7,095 nucleotides of DNA from an uncultured Clostridia bacterium. GTDB taxonomy: Bacteria; Bacillota; Clostridia; Oscillospirales; Acutalibacteraceae. The notes under the pieces were generated by a model. The model had not been told where the DNA came from. It did not search any database and saw only the letters and a program-made list of their open reading frames with translations. Both the position numbers and the translations under genes were made by a program. The stretch spans positions 1-7,095 of the forward strand of contig CANRAN010000070.1 of assembly GCA_947628595.1 (NCBI GenBank), in the 5' to 3' direction. Shown here in pieces: positions 5,268-7,095 of the stretch; the first letter of the stretch is position 1, and each line of letters begins with the position of its first letter.

Positions 5268-5290
5268 GATAAAGTATAGGGGGTGATTGC

Positions 5291-6103
5291 ATGAAAAATG
5301 AAATAATTGATAACAATAAGGATAATAGCACCGTAAAATATATCGGGCTTTGTGTGCGTGGCCTCGTTATAATAATTTCACTTGGCATGATATTTTGGTA
5401 TATAGATTCACGATTTATCGGTTTTGGCAATATTATCGGTATATTATTTTTCCTTATAGCAGCAGGCTGTGCCGTATTTTATAATTACATAAAGCAATTT
5501 ATATTAAAACTCCGCAAAAGGAAGGGAGGTAGAATTGTTGTGAATATTGTACTGATACTCATAGGACTTTTTCTTATATATACCGTTACTGCAATAGGAC
5601 TTATGCTGTACGGTTCAAACAAGACCCCAGAAAAGGATGCAACCGTGGTAGTGCTCGGATGTGAGGTCAGAGGGGAGGAGCCGAGTCAGACACTGAAGAA
5701 CCGCCTTGATGCCGCATATGCCTATCTTATCGAAAATCCCAATACAAAGGCAGTACTTTCGGGGGGACAGGGTGATAATGAAAATATAAGCGAAGCGGAA
5801 TGTATGTACAGATATCTAACAGAAAAGGGAATAGCACCGGAAAGGCTCTACAAGGAGGATAAATCCTCTACAACATACGAAAATATACAATTTACAATGG
5901 AAATCATAAAATCAAATGGTCTTAGCGGGAATTTAGCTATCGTTACCGACTGGTATCATGAATACAGAGCATCCCTTATAGCAACAAGACAGGGTATAGA
6001 AAATGTGGGAGCTGTCAGTGCTTCAACGCAAACCTATCTCACAGCCAATCTTGTCACAAGAGAAATATTTGCTCTTGGTAAAGAATTTATTTTCGGAAGC
6101 TAA
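5291..6103 (+). CDS. YdcF/SanA/ElyC-family (DUF218) membrane protein
   Basis: This 270-aa protein has three N-terminal membrane helices (about 17-37, 43-65 and 82-106) and a C-terminal DUF218 domain (about 118-265), most likely outside the membrane. Family motifs are VVVLGCEVRG (119-128), the R138/D140 region NRLDAAYAY, AVLSGGQGDNENISEAE (154-170), the acidic-to-serine stretch KEDKSSTTYENI (188-199) and the histidine motif VTDWYHEYRA (218-227), with a D-x-x-H near the proposed active site. Members in E. coli (SanA, ElyC, YdcF) are linked to envelope integrity or peptidoglycan synthesis, and YdcF binds S-adenosylmethionine. The biochemical activity is not settled. The start is well supported by AGGGGGTGA at 5278-5286. 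A strong terminator follows, so it is a single-gene unit. Confidence 0.92.
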   Translation: MKNEIIDNNKDNSTVKYIGLCVRGLVIIISLGMIFWYIDSRFIGFGNIIGILFFLIAAGCAVFYNYIKQFILKLRKRKGGRIVVNIVLILIGLFLIYTVTAIGLMLYGSNKTPEKDATVVVLGCEVRGEEPSQTLKNRLDAAYAYLIENPNTKAVLSGGQGDNENISEAECMYRYLTEKGIAPERLYKEDKSSTTYENIQFTMEIIKSNGLSGNLAIVTDWYHEYRASLIATRQGIENVGAVSASTQTYLTANLVTREIFALGKEFIFGS

Positions 6104-6196
6104 TGAGTACAGTTTCCTGTTGATTATGTTAATGTTCTTTTAAAAATTGTTTTTTAATACGACAACATACGTACACCATCTAAATTCATAATTATT

Positions 6197-6245
6197 ACAT
6201 CACCGGCAATACATCATGTATAGTGCCGGTGATGTCTGTTTTTTT
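6197..6245 (+). terminator. Strong intrinsic terminator after the DUF218 gene
   Basis: ACATCACCGGCA (6197-6208) pairs perfectly with TGCCGGTGATGT (6224-6235). Inside the loop, ATACA (6209-6213) can also pair with TGTAT (6217-6221) around TCA. The stem is followed by CTG and seven T. It lies about 93 bases after the stop codon and should also work as a boundary before the methyltransferase gene. Confidence 0.92.
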
Positions 6246-6371
6246 ATATTATTAGCTCGTATTTGCAGTGTCGAAAACTGTTTATCAATTAAATATGATA
6301 ATCAGTAACAATACAGATAGCTTCTGAGAGAATTAGTTTAATTTGTTATTATCTTATGTGGTGTAGGGATA

Positions 6372-6400
6372 TTGCATTTTACTGTTAAAAGCTGTACAAT
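6372..6400 (+). promoter_or_regulatory. Sigma-A-type promoter for the methyltransferase gene
   Basis: TTGCAT (6372-6377) and TACAAT (6395-6400) are separated by 17 bases, with two and one mismatches to consensus. Transcription would start near 6407, giving a leader of about 48 nt with GAGGA (6444-6448) as the Shine-Dalgarno site. Confidence 0.55.
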
Positions 6401-6454
6401 TAGGTTAAAGACAATAACAGGTAAAAATAATAAAAATGAAAACGAGGAAAAATT

Positions 6455-7095
6455 ATGGAAAAAATTCAATTTACTGCACCATGCCTGTTTGGTATAGAGG
6501 GTATATGTGCAGATGAGCTTAAAAGAATGGATATAGAAAATGTAAGGGCGGAAAACGGCAGAGTCCTTTTTGAGGGTGATTTTTCCACCCTTGCGAGAGT
6601 TAATCTGTGTTCACGCTATGCAGAAAGGGTACAGATACTTCTTAGTGAATTTTATGCATACAGCTTTGAAGATCTTTTTCGTGGTGTAGAGAAAATAGAA
6701 TGGGAAAGGTGGATAGGGAAGGATGATGCCTTTCCTGTCAAGGGACATTCCGTAAGCTCAAAGCTTGCAAGTATTCCGGATTGCCAAAAGATAATAAAAA
6801 AGGCTGTTGTAAAGCGGCTTTCATCAAAGTATCATACGGATTGGTTTGATGAGACAGAGGGTAAGCTTCAGATACAGTTTCTTATTATGAAAGATAAGGT
6901 AAGTATAATGCTTGATACTTCCGGCGATGGTCTGCATAAAAGAGGATATCGCAGAGAGTCTACATCCGCACCCATAAAGGAAACGCTTGCCGCAGCTATG
7001 GCGGATCTCTCCCATGTACGTCCGTTCAGTACCGTAGTGGACCCGTTCTGCGGTTCGGGGACTATACTTATTGAATCCGCACTTAAGGCACTGAA
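6455..7095 (+). CDS. THUMP-domain class I SAM-dependent rRNA methyltransferase, N-terminal part (runs off right edge)
   Basis: The first 213 codons are present and open to the window end. The N-terminus (MEKIQFTAPCLFGIEGICADELKR) matches the RlmL-N/YpsC family, in which FGLE and a downstream acidic helix are typical. A THUMP RNA-binding domain spans about 45-155, followed by the linker GDGLHKRGYR (157-166) that is characteristic of this family. The methyltransferase domain begins with the SAM motif I VVDPFCGSGTILIE (194-207). The catalytic NPPY-type motif would lie beyond the window. Relatives such as E. coli RlmL methylate N2 of a 23S rRNA guanine (m2G2445); YpsC of Bacillus is the closest Gram-positive type. 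The start is supported by GAGGA six bases upstream. A second ATG at 6436 is in another frame and has no comparable site. Confidence 0.92.
   Translation, partial: MEKIQFTAPCLFGIEGICADELKRMDIENVRAENGRVLFEGDFSTLARVNLCSRYAERVQILLSEFYAYSFEDLFRGVEKIEWERWIGKDDAFPVKGHSVSSKLASIPDCQKIIKKAVVKRLSSKYHTDWFDETEGKLQIQFLIMKDKVSIMLDTSGDGLHKRGYRRESTSAPIKETLAAAMADLSHVRPFSTVVDPFCGSGTILIESALKAL

Larger units (their letters stand above)
4867..5290. other. AT-rich 424-bp intergenic region
   Basis: No coding frame here is supported on either strand. From left to right it holds an AT-only inverted repeat (4932-4950), a cluster of DnaA-box-like repeats (4955-5040), an extended -10-like motif at 5059-5067, an AT-only hairpin followed by seven T (5151-5177), and a -10 plus Shine-Dalgarno site for the downstream DUF218 gene. 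The 200 bases before that gene are almost entirely A and T. Confidence 0.6.
6104..6454. other. Intergenic region between the DUF218 gene and the methyltransferase gene
   Basis: This 351-bp gap contains a strong terminator (6197-6245) and, near its right end, a promoter and Shine-Dalgarno site for the methyltransferase gene. I see no coding frame worth reporting and no other clear structure at 6104-6196 or 6250-6370. Confidence 0.7.

Noticed and set aside
1..7095. A defence system, mobile element or biosynthetic cluster
   Set aside because: All recognisable genes are housekeeping or envelope functions. No nuclease, integrase, transposase, toxin-antitoxin pair or specialised enzyme cluster was seen.

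Overview
This is an AT-rich chromosomal window from a low-GC Gram-positive bacterium, most likely an anaerobic member of the Clostridia (Ruminococcus/Oscillospiraceae-like). That reading rests on low-GC coding regions with very AT-rich intergenic DNA, strong purine-rich Shine-Dalgarno sites, sigma-A-type promoters with 17-bp spacers, a TagH/Wzt-type ATPase, and a DUF6512-like membrane protein. The species cannot be fixed from the sequence. No phage, transposase, CRISPR array, tRNA or rRNA gene is visible.

Left block (1-2379, all on the minus strand). In transcription order the genes are rtcB (RNA 3'-terminal-phosphate ligase), proB (glutamate 5-kinase, short form without a PUA domain) and the first 16 codons of proA (gamma-glutamyl phosphate reductase), which runs off the left edge. 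proB has its own near-consensus promoter in the rtcB-proB gap. The proB-proA gap holds a roughly 150-bp segment of about 52% GC, with a 7-bp GC-rich hairpin and an open frame with no usable start. It looks like an inserted repeat or gene remnant inside the proline operon.

Divergent region (2380-2769). A strong minus-strand promoter lies about 270 nt before the rtcB start, which implies a long leader. The leader can fold into a compact three-way-junction-like element followed by a 12-bp hairpin. This is the best candidate for an undescribed regulatory element in the window.

Right block (2770-7095, all on the plus strand). It contains a 179-aa protein of unknown function, a TagH/Wzt-type polysaccharide-export ATPase without a visible permease, and a strong intrinsic terminator. 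These are followed by a DUF6512-like five-helix membrane protein and an AT-rich 424-bp gap with DnaA-box-like repeats. The block ends with a membrane-anchored YdcF/SanA-type DUF218 protein, a second strong terminator, and the 5' part of a THUMP-domain rRNA methyltransferase (RlmL/YpsC type) running off the right edge.

Most genes appear to be separate short transcription units: three clear sigma-A promoters, one weaker one and two strong terminators separate them. The genes are ordinary housekeeping or envelope functions. The points worth a second look are non-coding: the rtcB leader, the GC-rich insert in proBA, and the repeat cluster at 4955-5040.
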